A DNA stretch of 64,000 nt. Origin: a bacterium. Lineage in GTDB: Bacteria; Verrucomicrobiota; Kiritimatiellia; CAIKKV01; CAITUY01. Each line of letters opens with the position of its first letter. Positions within the stretch are counted from its first letter, which is position 1. The stretch covers positions 62,001 to 126,000 of the forward strand of contig JBAWZF010000004.1 of assembly GCA_037143175.1 (NCBI GenBank), written 5' to 3'. A model generated the notes under the pieces. It ran no database searches, had not been told where the DNA came from, and was given only the letters and a program-made list of their open reading frames with translations. Positions 32,727 to 40,629 of the stretch are shown here, in pieces. A program made the position numbers and the translations under genes.

Positions 32727-33617
32727 ATGGCCGCAAAAATCATTGATGGAAAAGAGATTGCCCGACAGATCCGCGAGGAACTGGCTGTTGAAATTGCGAA
32801 GTTGAAAGAGAAGGCGATTGTGCCGGGACTGGGCGTGATTCTGGTCGGGGATGATCCGGCGTCCCGGTCTTATGTGACGGCGAAGGAGAAGGCATGCCAT
32901 GAGATCGGAATATTTTCCGATGATAACCGCCTCCCGGTCGATGCCTCTCAGGCGGAATTGCTGGCTTTGATCCGGAAGATGAATGCGGATCCAAAAATCA
33001 ATGGGATACTGGTGCAGTTACCTTTACCCGGGCATTTGAATGAAAGTGAAGTATTGCTCACCATCGATCCCGAAAAAGATGTGGATGGGTTCCATCCTGT
33101 GAATGTTGGGCGGATGGTGGTGGGTGAAAAAGCGTTTCTCCCCTGTACTCCTCATGGGGTGCTGCAAATGCTGCTTCGCAGTGGGGTGAAGATTGAAGGC
33201 GCGCATGTGGTGATTGTCGGGCGCAGCAATATCGTTGGCAAACCGCTGGCTAATCTGCTGATGGCGAAGGGCAAGATGGGTAATGCTACAGTAACGGTGT
33301 GTCATACGAAGACCAGGGACATGGCTCGTTTTACCAGTCAGGCGGATATCGTTATTGCCGCGGCGGGGCGCCCCAATACGGTCACGGCGGACATGATCCG
33401 CGAGGGAGCCGTGGTCATTGATGTCGGGGTTAATCGGGTTGAGGATCCCTCCAGGAAAGCCGGATTCCGGTTAGTGGGGGATGCTGACTTTGAGGGGTGT
33501 ATGGCCAAGGCCAGTATGATCACTCCCGTGCCCGGCGGTGTCGGGCCCATGACGATTACGATGTTGCTCTATAATACCGTTGAATCTGCCATGCGTGCGA
33601 ACGGAATATCACGTTAG
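32727..33617 (+). CDS. folD: Bifunctional methylene-H4folate dehydrogenase/methenyl-H4folate cyclohydrolase
   Basis: Interconverts 10-formyl-, 5,10-methenyl- and 5,10-methylene-H4folate using NAD(P). 296 aa, normal for FolD. The catalytic 'SYVTAKEKAC' gives Tyr49 and Lys53 in the expected spacing. Further family marks are 'GILVQLPLPGHLNE', 'DPEKDVDGFHPVNVG', 'PCTPHGV', the Rossmann 'VIVGRSNIVGKPLANLL' and the closing 'TPVPGGVGPMTITML'. The ribosome site AAGGA precedes the ATG. It is last of the three one-carbon genes. No terminator is obvious downstream. Confidence 0.97.
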   Translation: MAAKIIDGKEIARQIREELAVEIAKLKEKAIVPGLGVILVGDDPASRSYVTAKEKACHEIGIFSDDNRLPVDASQAELLALIRKMNADPKINGILVQLPLPGHLNESEVLLTIDPEKDVDGFHPVNVGRMVVGEKAFLPCTPHGVLQMLLRSGVKIEGAHVVIVGRSNIVGKPLANLLMAKGKMGNATVTVCHTKTRDMARFTSQADIVIAAAGRPNTVTADMIREGAVVIDVGVNRVEDPSRKAGFRLVGDADFEGCMAKASMITPVPGGVGPMTITMLLYNTVESAMRANGISR

Positions 33618-34110
33618 GCTTGTTAAAATGAAAAGACCATAGGCATAGGGATGAAATCCTCAACAAAGGACAACTCGGTGGAGGTCGATAGGCTAACCCT
33701 GCCCGTACCCATCCGGCTGCGCCGTGTTCCGCCTTCGCGCCGGGTGACATCCGGGTCTGGCACGAGCATCTCGATCCCCATGAAGCGGCGGTCGGCAAGC
33801 CCATGACCGGGGATTATCCCGTTAGTATCGGCCCCAGAGCCAAGAAATGCCGGGAGTAAGGGAGAGAGGGCAACAGGGTTTTCACACTTCACAAACCAGT
33901 TGTAATGTGAGCGGGATGGCTCCTGATATGCATACTGTAGAATGCGGCCATTTTTCTGCGATGCGTATAGCAATAGGCAGTTGAGGCATCTGAACCCTCG
34001 TAAAGTGCACGTTTTAGACTTGGCATAAATAATGCTGTCAATGAACGGACAGGGTTGATCAATTGTTGGTCGGCCTGAGTAGTTGCCCAGAAACGAGAGG
34101 ATTTTACGCT
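33618..34110. other. Intergenic region between folD and the MoxR operon
   Basis: About 490 bp. Its left half (33650-33970) has codon-like texture in more than one frame but no gene I can support. One plus-strand frame is open from about 33699 to 33859 without a start codon ('GDIRVWHEHLDPHEAAVGKP'). The opposite strand has an open frame of 116 codons (33973-33623) with no recognisable domain or ribosome site. Either may be a decayed gene. The right end holds the sigma-54-like element at 34020-34036 and the ribosome site (GAGAGG, 10 bases before ATG 34111) of the MoxR gene. Confidence 0.5.
34020..34036 (+). promoter_or_regulatory. Sigma-54 (-24/-12) promoter candidate before the MoxR operon
   Basis: TTGGCATAAATAATGCT keeps the essential GG and GC with exactly 10 bases between them, and TTGGCA on the -24 side. 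The -12 side is ATGCT instead of TTGCT/A. It lies about 75 bases before ATG 34111, in the correct orientation. Sigma-54 promoters require an AAA+ activator protein; none is encoded in the window. Confidence 0.5.
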
Positions 34111-35121
34111 ATGACACAGCCTGCTGTATCCGATGCCGATGTCAAAATGGTTGAACTCGCGGGCTTGACCAGGGAAAAGGTTCTGCGCGAGCTCCGCAAG
34201 GTAATTGTCGGTCAGGAGGATCTCATTGACCGGGTTCTTGTGGCGCTTTTCGCGGGCGGGCACGTCCTGCTGGTTGGGGTTCCCGGGCTCGCCAAGACGC
34301 TCCTCGTCAGTACTCTCGCCAAGGCCCTCTCGGTTTCCTACAAGCGCATCCAATTCACCCCCGACATGATGCCCGCCGATATTACGGGTACCGATGTGCT
34401 TGAGGAGGATCATGCCACGGGTCGCAAACAATTCGTGTTTGTACAGGGACCGGTTTTCACCAACCTGCTGCTGGCCGATGAGATCAACCGGACTCCACCG
34501 AAAACCCAGGCGGCGTTGCTTGAAGCGATGCAGGAAAAACATGTGACCGCCGGGCGCAAGACGTATGCGCTTGAGGAACCGTTTATGGTGATGGCCACCC
34601 AGAACCCGATCGAGCAGGAAGGCACCTATCCGTTGCCGGAGGCGCAGCTCGACCGGTTCATGTTCAATCTCTGGGTTGACTACCCGACCGACCAGGAGCT
34701 CAAGCAGATCATTAAAGCCACCACCGCCTCCGGGTTTGAAACTCCGCAGCCGGTCCTCACTGGCGAGGAAGTGCTCGCCATGCGCAAGGTGGTGCGTCAG
34801 ATCCCGATCAGCGACCATGTGCTCGACTATATTGTCCGGCTGGTCACGGCGACCCATATTCGCAAGCCCGGGGCCCCTGAAAAAATCAAGAAGTACATTG
34901 ATTGGGGTGCCGGTCCGCGCGCCGGACAGTATTTGAGCCTGGGTGCCAAGAGCCATGCCCTGTTGCGGGGGAGCTTTCAGGCGACGGCCGAGGATGTCCG
35001 TTTTGTCATCCATTCGGTTCTTCGTCACCGCCTGGTCACCAATTTTGCCGCGGTGGCCGACGGGGTCAGCAGTGATGCCGTGATCGATGCGCTGCTGGAG
35101 GCAGTCCCTGAGAAAGTCTGA
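34111..35121 (+). CDS. MoxR-family AAA+ ATPase
   Basis: 336 aa from ATG 34111 (MTQPAV). A GAGAGG site precedes it, and the upstream in-frame start at 34063 adds residues that do not fit the family. MoxR ATPases act as chaperones that remodel or activate VWA-domain partners at the membrane. Walker A is GVPGLAKT (56-63), Walker B is LLLADEINRT (Asp123-Glu124), sensor 1 is 'VMATQNPIEQEGTYPLPEAQ', and the lid domain ('GPRAGQYLSLGAKSHALL') is characteristic of the family. The stop overlaps the DUF58 start by one base (TGATG), the standard MoxR-DUF58 pairing. First gene of a long operon. Confidence 0.95.
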   Translation: MTQPAVSDADVKMVELAGLTREKVLRELRKVIVGQEDLIDRVLVALFAGGHVLLVGVPGLAKTLLVSTLAKALSVSYKRIQFTPDMMPADITGTDVLEEDHATGRKQFVFVQGPVFTNLLLADEINRTPPKTQAALLEAMQEKHVTAGRKTYALEEPFMVMATQNPIEQEGTYPLPEAQLDRFMFNLWVDYPTDQELKQIIKATTASGFETPQPVLTGEEVLAMRKVVRQIPISDHVLDYIVRLVTATHIRKPGAPEKIKKYIDWGAGPRAGQYLSLGAKSHALLRGSFQATAEDVRFVIHSVLRHRLVTNFAAVADGVSSDAVIDALLEAVPEKV

Positions 35122-36035
35122 TGCCAGTCCCGGTCACAGCTCCGATGCGCTTCCTGGATTCCAAGATCCTCCGGTCGATCAGCTCCCTCGAGCTCTCGGC
35201 CCGGCTGCTGGTGGAAGGGATGTACGCGTCGCGACACCGTTGTCCGTTCTATGGATATAGCGTGGAGTTCAAAGCCTACCGGGAATATTCCCCGGGGGAC
35301 GAGCCCCGGACGCTTGACTGGAAACTGCTGGCCCGCACCGAGCGCTATTACGTCAAGCGTTTCGAGATGGAATCGAACATGAACGTGATTCCGCTCCTGG
35401 ATGTGAGCGGCTCCATGGGCTGCCAGCCCACCGACAAAAACCGGCTTTCCAAGTTGGAGTACGGGTGTTACCTCGCCGCCTCGCTCGCCTATCTTTCCAG
35501 CAAGCAGCAGGACTCGGCGGGTCTGGTGACCTTCGATACCGATATCCGTACCTTTGTCCCTGCGCGTCAGGGGCAGCGTCATCTCTTTACGCTGCTGGCG
35601 AGTCTCAATCAACTCCAGGCCGCCGGCGAAACAGATCTTCCGAACGCGTTGCAGAAGATGGCCCTGCGCCTTCCCCGTCGCAGCCTGCTCGTGCTGATCA
35701 CGGATGGCCACGGCGATGAGGAGCGGGTGGTGGACGGCATCAAGCGGTTGGCGGCCCGGGGTCATGAGTTGGTTGTTTTTCATCTGGTGGATCAGGACGA
35801 GGTGGACTTTCCCTTTCAAATGCTGACCAGCTTTCGCGATGCCGAGACCGGGCGGGAGCTGATGTGCGATCCGCTTCGTCAACGTCAGGAATACAAACAG
35901 CGGTTCAGTGTTTTCCGGGAGGCTATTCGCGAGGGCAGTCTTGCCGGCGGGGCTGACTACCGGTTCATTCATACAGGTCTGCCGATCGAGTTGGCGTTGC
36001 GTGATTATCTTCTCTACCGGAGGCGCCGCGGATGA
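35121..36035 (+). CDS. DUF58/VWA-like protein (MoxR partner)
   Basis: 304 aa. The DUF58 signature is clear: 'KAYREYSPGDEPRTLDWKLLAR' (first 20: KAYREYSPGDEPRTLDWKLL), then 'FEMESNMNVIPLLDVSGSMG', whose DVSGSMG (94-100) is a complete metal-ion-dependent adhesion site like that of von Willebrand A domains. There is no membrane helix, so it should be cytosolic and dock to the membrane VWA proteins encoded next. DUF58 proteins are known partners of MoxR ATPases. Overlaps: 1 base with moxR before and 4 bases with the BatA-like gene after (ATGA), with GGAGG at the right distance for the latter. Confidence 0.92.
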   Translation: MPVPVTAPMRFLDSKILRSISSLELSARLLVEGMYASRHRCPFYGYSVEFKAYREYSPGDEPRTLDWKLLARTERYYVKRFEMESNMNVIPLLDVSGSMGCQPTDKNRLSKLEYGCYLAASLAYLSSKQQDSAGLVTFDTDIRTFVPARQGQRHLFTLLASLNQLQAAGETDLPNALQKMALRLPRRSLLVLITDGHGDEERVVDGIKRLAARGHELVVFHLVDQDEVDFPFQMLTSFRDAETGRELMCDPLRQRQEYKQRFSVFREAIREGSLAGGADYRFIHTGLPIELALRDYLLYRRRRG

Positions 36036-38368
36036 GTTTTCTTTTTCCAGCCATGCTCCTGGGTCTGCTCGGCCTGTCGGTTCCTGTGGCCCTTCACCTC
36101 ATTGCCCGGCACCGGTTCCCGATCCAGTCATTTCCCAGTATCCGGTTGCTCCGTACCGAGCGGCGCTACAATGTCTTTTCCTGGCGGCTCGTTGACCCCT
36201 TGCAACTGTTCCTCCGGCTTCTGATCCTGGCGCTCCTCTGCCTGGCGATGGCCCGGTTCTTCACCTCGTGTGGAGTCTCGCGGCCCGCCCCCCGTAATCT
36301 GGTGGTCGTGGTGGATGCTTCCGCCAGCATGCGGACGGAAGGGAAAAATGCGAAGGGCGGCCGTGCCCCCCTGATTGATGTGGCACGGGAGCGGGCGGCC
36401 TCGCTCCTGGGCGAACTGGCGCCTCACAGCCGCTGCGCGCTGATTGTGGCTGGCGATGAGAACCGGGTCCTCGCTCCACTTCAGCCCGAGAGTAGTCCAG
36501 CCCTGGCGGCGCTCGCCTCGATCAAGGCTGGAGACGGGACCGGGCCCGGCCTTCTTCGCGCCGTGGCCGATGCGTGCGATATGGTCCGCGGACGTCGCGA
36601 GGTGCGTTCCCAGATCGTGGTCCTTACCGATCTCCGCGCCTCCGCCTTTACCACCCGCCAGCAGGATGACCTGCGCCGGATCGGGCAGGCGCGCCGTGAT
36701 CTCGGGTCCGCTCTTGACCTTGTGTTTGTGGATCTCGCCGGTGGGGTTGGCGAGAACATCGGAATCGTGGAAGCGGTGACGCGGGGTGGAGATGTGCGCG
36801 TCGGTGATGACGTGCATATCCTGGCGCGTGTGGTCAACAGTGGTTCCGCCGAGAAATCCACGACCTTGCGTCTGGCTGTTGGGGGGCGTTTCCTGGCTAC
36901 CACACGTTCCCTCCTGCTATCACCGGCTGCCGAGGCCGTGGTTGACCTCACGGCGCCGATGAACCGGGCGCAACGGACTTTTGGGGAAATCCAACTTCAG
37001 GATTCGGATGCCTATCCGCTGGATGATCTGCGCCTCGTGCCGGTCAATGTGGCCGACTCCTGCCGTGTCCTGCTCGTGCGCCCCTCGGACAAGGGCGTTT
37101 CCTCGTCGGCTTCCGCGCTTGGACGTCTCGGGGGTGGGGCCGATGCCGGTGTTTCCCATGAAGAGGACGGGGCGGCTCGGATCGACGGGGCGACCTTCCT
37201 GCGCCTGGTTCTCAATCCGGGACGCGAACTCGGGCTTGCCTACAGCACCGGGATCGAGTCGACCCTTTGCACGCCCGAGGCGATGGGGCTCCAGCCGCTG
37301 AGCAAGTATGATGTGATCGTCCTCTATGGCGTGAGCGACCTGCCCGCCAATGCACTGACCGATCTTGATGCCTTTGTCCGCTCCGGTAAATCGCTTCTAT
37401 TTTTCTGTCCGGCAGAATGCAACCCGGTTCGGTTCAATCGTGCCCTGGCAAGCGCCAGCGGTGAGCGAGGGGCACTCTCGCCCGCCCTCATCGGAAATGT
37501 CCGCACGTTCAAGACGCCGCTCGGGCTCGAGCCCGCGGCCGGCCAGCATCCGCTGCTGGCTCCCTTCCGTGACCGGCTGCAGGGGGATCTTTCCGTCCTG
37601 CGGTTCTCGCAAGCCCGCGAACTGGAGACGCTTCCCCCCGAGTCCTCAGTGCTCTTTCAGGCTGAGGATGGTACGCCCCTGGCTGTCGAGCGCCGCGTCG
37701 GGCAGGGGCGGGCCGTTCTGCTGGCCTTCGGGCTTGAGCTTGAGGCGGGGAATGTCGCCCGTACCCGCGCTTTCCCGGTGCTGATGTGGCGCTTGATGGA
37801 TTACCTGACGGGCCGGCTCAATGTACGTTCCCCCGACAGCCTGCTGGCCGCTTGCCCGGCGGTTCTCGATGTGTCGGCGACCGCTTTTGCCTTTGAGAGC
37901 GAGTTGGAGATCGTGCCGGTTCCGCTTCGGCGGCAGGGGGAGCCTCCTGCCTCCGCGGTTGCCGGAGCTCAACCCACGCCCGTTCTGGTGCCGCTCGCGC
38001 GACTGGCACCCCTGGTCATTTCAACCAACCGGACGGTGCTGCTGCCAGCACTGGCCTCGGGGAGTTACCAGATCCGGAAGCCGCAACGTGGCCAGGCGGA
38101 TGTCGTCGGTTATGCGCGTCCCCTCACCGTCAATCCCGATCCGCGCGAGAGTCGTACCGAGCTGATGGCCTTACCCGGGCTCCGTGACCTGTTTGGTAGC
38201 GACGTCCGGATCGCGAGACCGGGCCAACCCCTGAAACTGTCGCTTGCGGGTATTGAATTCTGGACGCTGCTCATCGCATTGCTCATGCTCGCTTATGTCC
38301 TGGAAGCCCTCATTGGTTTCCGGGCCAACGCGCAGCGCCAGAAGGAACGCAGTGAGGGAGGAGCGTGA
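36032..38368 (+). CDS. BatA-like membrane protein with VWA domain
   Basis: 778 aa. The N-terminus is the BatA/aerotolerance-type anchor ('FLFPAMLLGLLGLSVPVALH', then 'PSIRLLRTERR'), with a second helix at about 57-78. A VWA domain follows with DASAS at 95-99 ('VVVVDASASMRTEG', about 88-250). A beta-sandwich ('VNSGSAEKSTTLRLAVGGRF') comes next, and then a region like a glutamine-amidotransferase fold (about 400-570; 'YDVIVLYGVSDLPANALTDL', 'GKSLLFFCPAE', 'GQGRAVLLAFGLE'). A final helix ('FWTLLIALLMLAYVLEALIG') anchors the C-terminus. The bulk is expected in the periplasm. It is the usual third gene in MoxR-DUF58 operons of PVC and Bacteroidetes-like bacteria. Role: envelope stress or complex assembly, by family only. 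Confidence 0.88.
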   Translation: MSFLFPAMLLGLLGLSVPVALHLIARHRFPIQSFPSIRLLRTERRYNVFSWRLVDPLQLFLRLLILALLCLAMARFFTSCGVSRPAPRNLVVVVDASASMRTEGKNAKGGRAPLIDVARERAASLLGELAPHSRCALIVAGDENRVLAPLQPESSPALAALASIKAGDGTGPGLLRAVADACDMVRGRREVRSQIVVLTDLRASAFTTRQQDDLRRIGQARRDLGSALDLVFVDLAGGVGENIGIVEAVTRGGDVRVGDDVHILARVVNSGSAEKSTTLRLAVGGRFLATTRSLLLSPAAEAVVDLTAPMNRAQRTFGEIQLQDSDAYPLDDLRLVPVNVADSCRVLLVRPSDKGVSSSASALGRLGGGADAGVSHEEDGAARIDGATFLRLVLNPGRELGLAYSTGIESTLCTPEAMGLQPLSKYDVIVLYGVSDLPANALTDLDAFVRSGKSLLFFCPAECNPVRFNRALASASGERGALSPALIGNVRTFKTPLGLEPAAGQHPLLAPFRDRLQGDLSVLRFSQARELETLPPESSVLFQAEDGTPLAVERRVGQGRAVLLAFGLELEAGNVARTRAFPVLMWRLMDYLTGRLNVRSPDSLLAACPAVLDVSATAFAFESELEIVPVPLRRQGEPPASAVAGAQPTPVLVPLARLAPLVISTNRTVLLPALASGSYQIRKPQRGQADVVGYARPLTVNPDPRESRTELMALPGLRDLFGSDVRIARPGQPLKLSLAGIEFWTLLIALLMLAYVLEALIGFRANAQRQKERSEGGA

Positions 38369-40629
38369 TGAAATTTCTCTTCCAGTTGTTGGGGATTCAC
38401 GGAGAGGGGGCCATTGCCAAGGTCACCGACTGGAGTTTCTATGCCGGCGCTTCGGTCCCGACCTGGCTGCTCATTCTCCTGGGCGTGGTGGGCCTTGCGG
38501 CGGCCGCGCTCAATTTCCTGCCGCAGAATACGATGCCGTTGCGTAACCGCCTTTTGCTCGCCGCCCTGCGACTGGGTGGGTTCGGCCTGGCTTTGCTCAT
38601 GCTCATCCAACTTGAGTTGAGATTCGCCATCGACTGGAAACAACCGCCGCGCGTGGCGCTGTTGGCGGATGCCTCCCAGAGCATGGACTTGCAGGATGCG
38701 GGTGGCCATACCCGGCGCGAGGCCGCGCAGGATCTCGCCAGCCGCCTGGTCCGCGATCTTGGGGATAGGGTGAGCCTGAGCCGTTATGCCTTTGCCTGGC
38801 ATGTGGAACCCGGTGACGGGGCCAAACCCATGGCGGGAGCCACGGGACTCACCCGTGCCCTGGGTGATACGCTGCGCCTTGAGGACAATCTTGATGCCGT
38901 GATCCTCCTGACCGATGGTAACGATACGGGTGGTGACCGCGGAACGCTCGTGGTGCCCCTGCTGGCTTCGCGGGGTGTGCCGGTCTATCCGGTTGTTTTC
39001 GGTAGTCCGGAACCTCCTGCCCGGGCTGAGGTGCGCATCGCTTCCGCCGCTCCCTATGTGCGGCTGGGGGATGAGACCGTGGTCGGGGCTGTCCTGACGG
39101 CCAGTGGACTCGAGGAGCAGGTGGTGCGCGTTTCCCTCTACGACAAGGGGTTGTCCGAGCCACTCGCGGTGAAGGAAAATATCCGGTTGGGGAAGACGCC
39201 TGTCGCGGTGCGCTTCGTCGTCAAGCCGAACCGGGTAGGGGAACATGTCTACCGTATCGTCCTGGATGGTGTGCATGGGGGGACCACAGCACATCGGTTG
39301 GCGGCCGAGCACCGGCTCGATGTGGTGGATGCCCGGATCCGGGTTCTCTATATCGACATCCCCCGTGATGAGCGCAAGATGCTTGGACACTGGCTGGCAC
39401 GCGACCCGGTCGTGGATCTGGCGACCATCACCATGCTACCAAAAAGCGGTTGGTACGGGCAGGGCGCATTGCGGCACAAAGACATCGGAGACGGCCTGCC
39501 GGGGCAGGAATCTGATCTCTACCAATACGATGTTTTGATTCTGGGTGATATTCCGCGTTCCTATTTCCGGCAGGGAGGCGATCTCGCCGAGACCAAACTC
39601 CGCTGGCTCTGCGAATTCGTGGCCCGGCGCGGCGGCGGACTTGTCACCCTGGGCGGTTACTCAGCCTATGCGGCCGGTGGCTATCAGGATTCGCCGCTTG
39701 CGTCGATTCTTCCCTTCGAGATCGCCGTCCCGGGCGACCCGCAGGTGGCCAAGGAGTTTCCCCTGCTGCCGACAGCCATGGGGCAGGTCCATCCGATCAT
39801 GCAATTGGAGGTCGATGCCGAGGCGAACCGTGAATTCTGGTCCGACCTTCCTTCTTTGGAAGGGTGTAACCGGGTAGGAGCGGTGAAGCCGGGAGCCAGC
39901 CTGCTTGCCGTTCGCCAGCTCCCGGAGGGGGCCATGCCTGTCATCGCCGTTCAGGATGTGGGTAAGGGCAAGGTACTTTCACTCGCCGCCGACACCACCT
40001 GGCGCTGGGAAATGATGCGCGAACCCGAAGCTCCCGACGGCTTCCGTCGCTTCTGGGGCAACTCCTTACGTTTCCTTGCCCCCGATCCACGCCGGCAACC
40101 CGGCCGCCCTGAAATCCAGCGTTCCCGGTCTGATCCGGCCGTTGGCGAGACCCTGACGCTCTCCACGCGCTTAATCGACAAGCTTTACCAGCCGGTGCGG
40201 GGTGCCGACCTGGTGGTCACCGTGACGAGTCCGTCCGGCACTCAGGTCGTCTACTATCCGCGTGACAGTCGCAGCCGGCCCGGGCTCTATGAATACGAGG
40301 TGCCCCTCACCGAGCCGGGCAGTTGGACCGTCACGGCCTCAAACCGGATCGAGGTCACAGTCTCCAGTTTCCAAGCTGGGAATAGCGAGGAAGAACTTGA
40401 TGATCCGCGGGCGCGTCCCGAACGGATGGCCGAGCTGGCGGCGGCGACCGGCGGCCATGCCTTCGCGCCGGACCAGGGTGACGCTCTCATGAAATCGATT
40501 TGTGCGCGGTCGAAGACGGTTAGCCGAACCCACGTCGTTGCGCTCTGGAACCTGCCTCTGACCTTGTTCCTGTTTTTTATCCTGGTGTGTGTGGACTGTC
40601 TGGTGCGCAAGCGGCGAGGAATGGCGTAA
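38368..40629 (+). CDS. Membrane protein with VWA-like and GATase-like domains
   Basis: 753 aa from ATG 38368 (GGAGG 6 bases before). A GTG one codon earlier is possible. Two N-terminal helices (about 32-52 and 62-83) are followed by a VWA-like domain with DASQS at 101-105 ('VALLADASQSMDLQD') and then beta-sandwich repeats. A class-I glutamine-amidotransferase-like segment fills about 390-520 ('YDVLILGDIPRSYF', 'FVARRGGGLVTLGGYSAYAA', 'GKGKVLSLAADTTWRWEMM'). A C-terminal beta domain and a last helix ('LTLFLFFILVCVDCLVRKRR') close the protein. It is similar in plan to the preceding gene, so the two may form a heteromeric membrane complex served by MoxR and DUF58. Overlaps both neighbours by one base. 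Confidence 0.85.
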   Translation: MKFLFQLLGIHGEGAIAKVTDWSFYAGASVPTWLLILLGVVGLAAAALNFLPQNTMPLRNRLLLAALRLGGFGLALLMLIQLELRFAIDWKQPPRVALLADASQSMDLQDAGGHTRREAAQDLASRLVRDLGDRVSLSRYAFAWHVEPGDGAKPMAGATGLTRALGDTLRLEDNLDAVILLTDGNDTGGDRGTLVVPLLASRGVPVYPVVFGSPEPPARAEVRIASAAPYVRLGDETVVGAVLTASGLEEQVVRVSLYDKGLSEPLAVKENIRLGKTPVAVRFVVKPNRVGEHVYRIVLDGVHGGTTAHRLAAEHRLDVVDARIRVLYIDIPRDERKMLGHWLARDPVVDLATITMLPKSGWYGQGALRHKDIGDGLPGQESDLYQYDVLILGDIPRSYFRQGGDLAETKLRWLCEFVARRGGGLVTLGGYSAYAAGGYQDSPLASILPFEIAVPGDPQVAKEFPLLPTAMGQVHPIMQLEVDAEANREFWSDLPSLEGCNRVGAVKPGASLLAVRQLPEGAMPVIAVQDVGKGKVLSLAADTTWRWEMMREPEAPDGFRRFWGNSLRFLAPDPRRQPGRPEIQRSRSDPAVGETLTLSTRLIDKLYQPVRGADLVVTVTSPSGTQVVYYPRDSRSRPGLYEYEVPLTEPGSWTVTASNRIEVTVSSFQAGNSEEELDDPRARPERMAELAAATGGHAFAPDQGDALMKSICARSKTVSRTHVVALWNLPLTLFLFFILVCVDCLVRKRRGMA

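Noticed and set aside
33623-33973. Possible 116-aa gene on the minus strand between folD and moxR
   Set aside because: No domain, no ribosome site, and a competing plus-strand frame in the same bases; left as unresolved intergenic sequence.
33889-35028. Long open frame on the minus strand opposite the MoxR gene
   Set aside because: The plus strand encodes an unmistakable MoxR ATPase with Walker motifs; the opposite frame has no domain and is a by-product of the codon bias.
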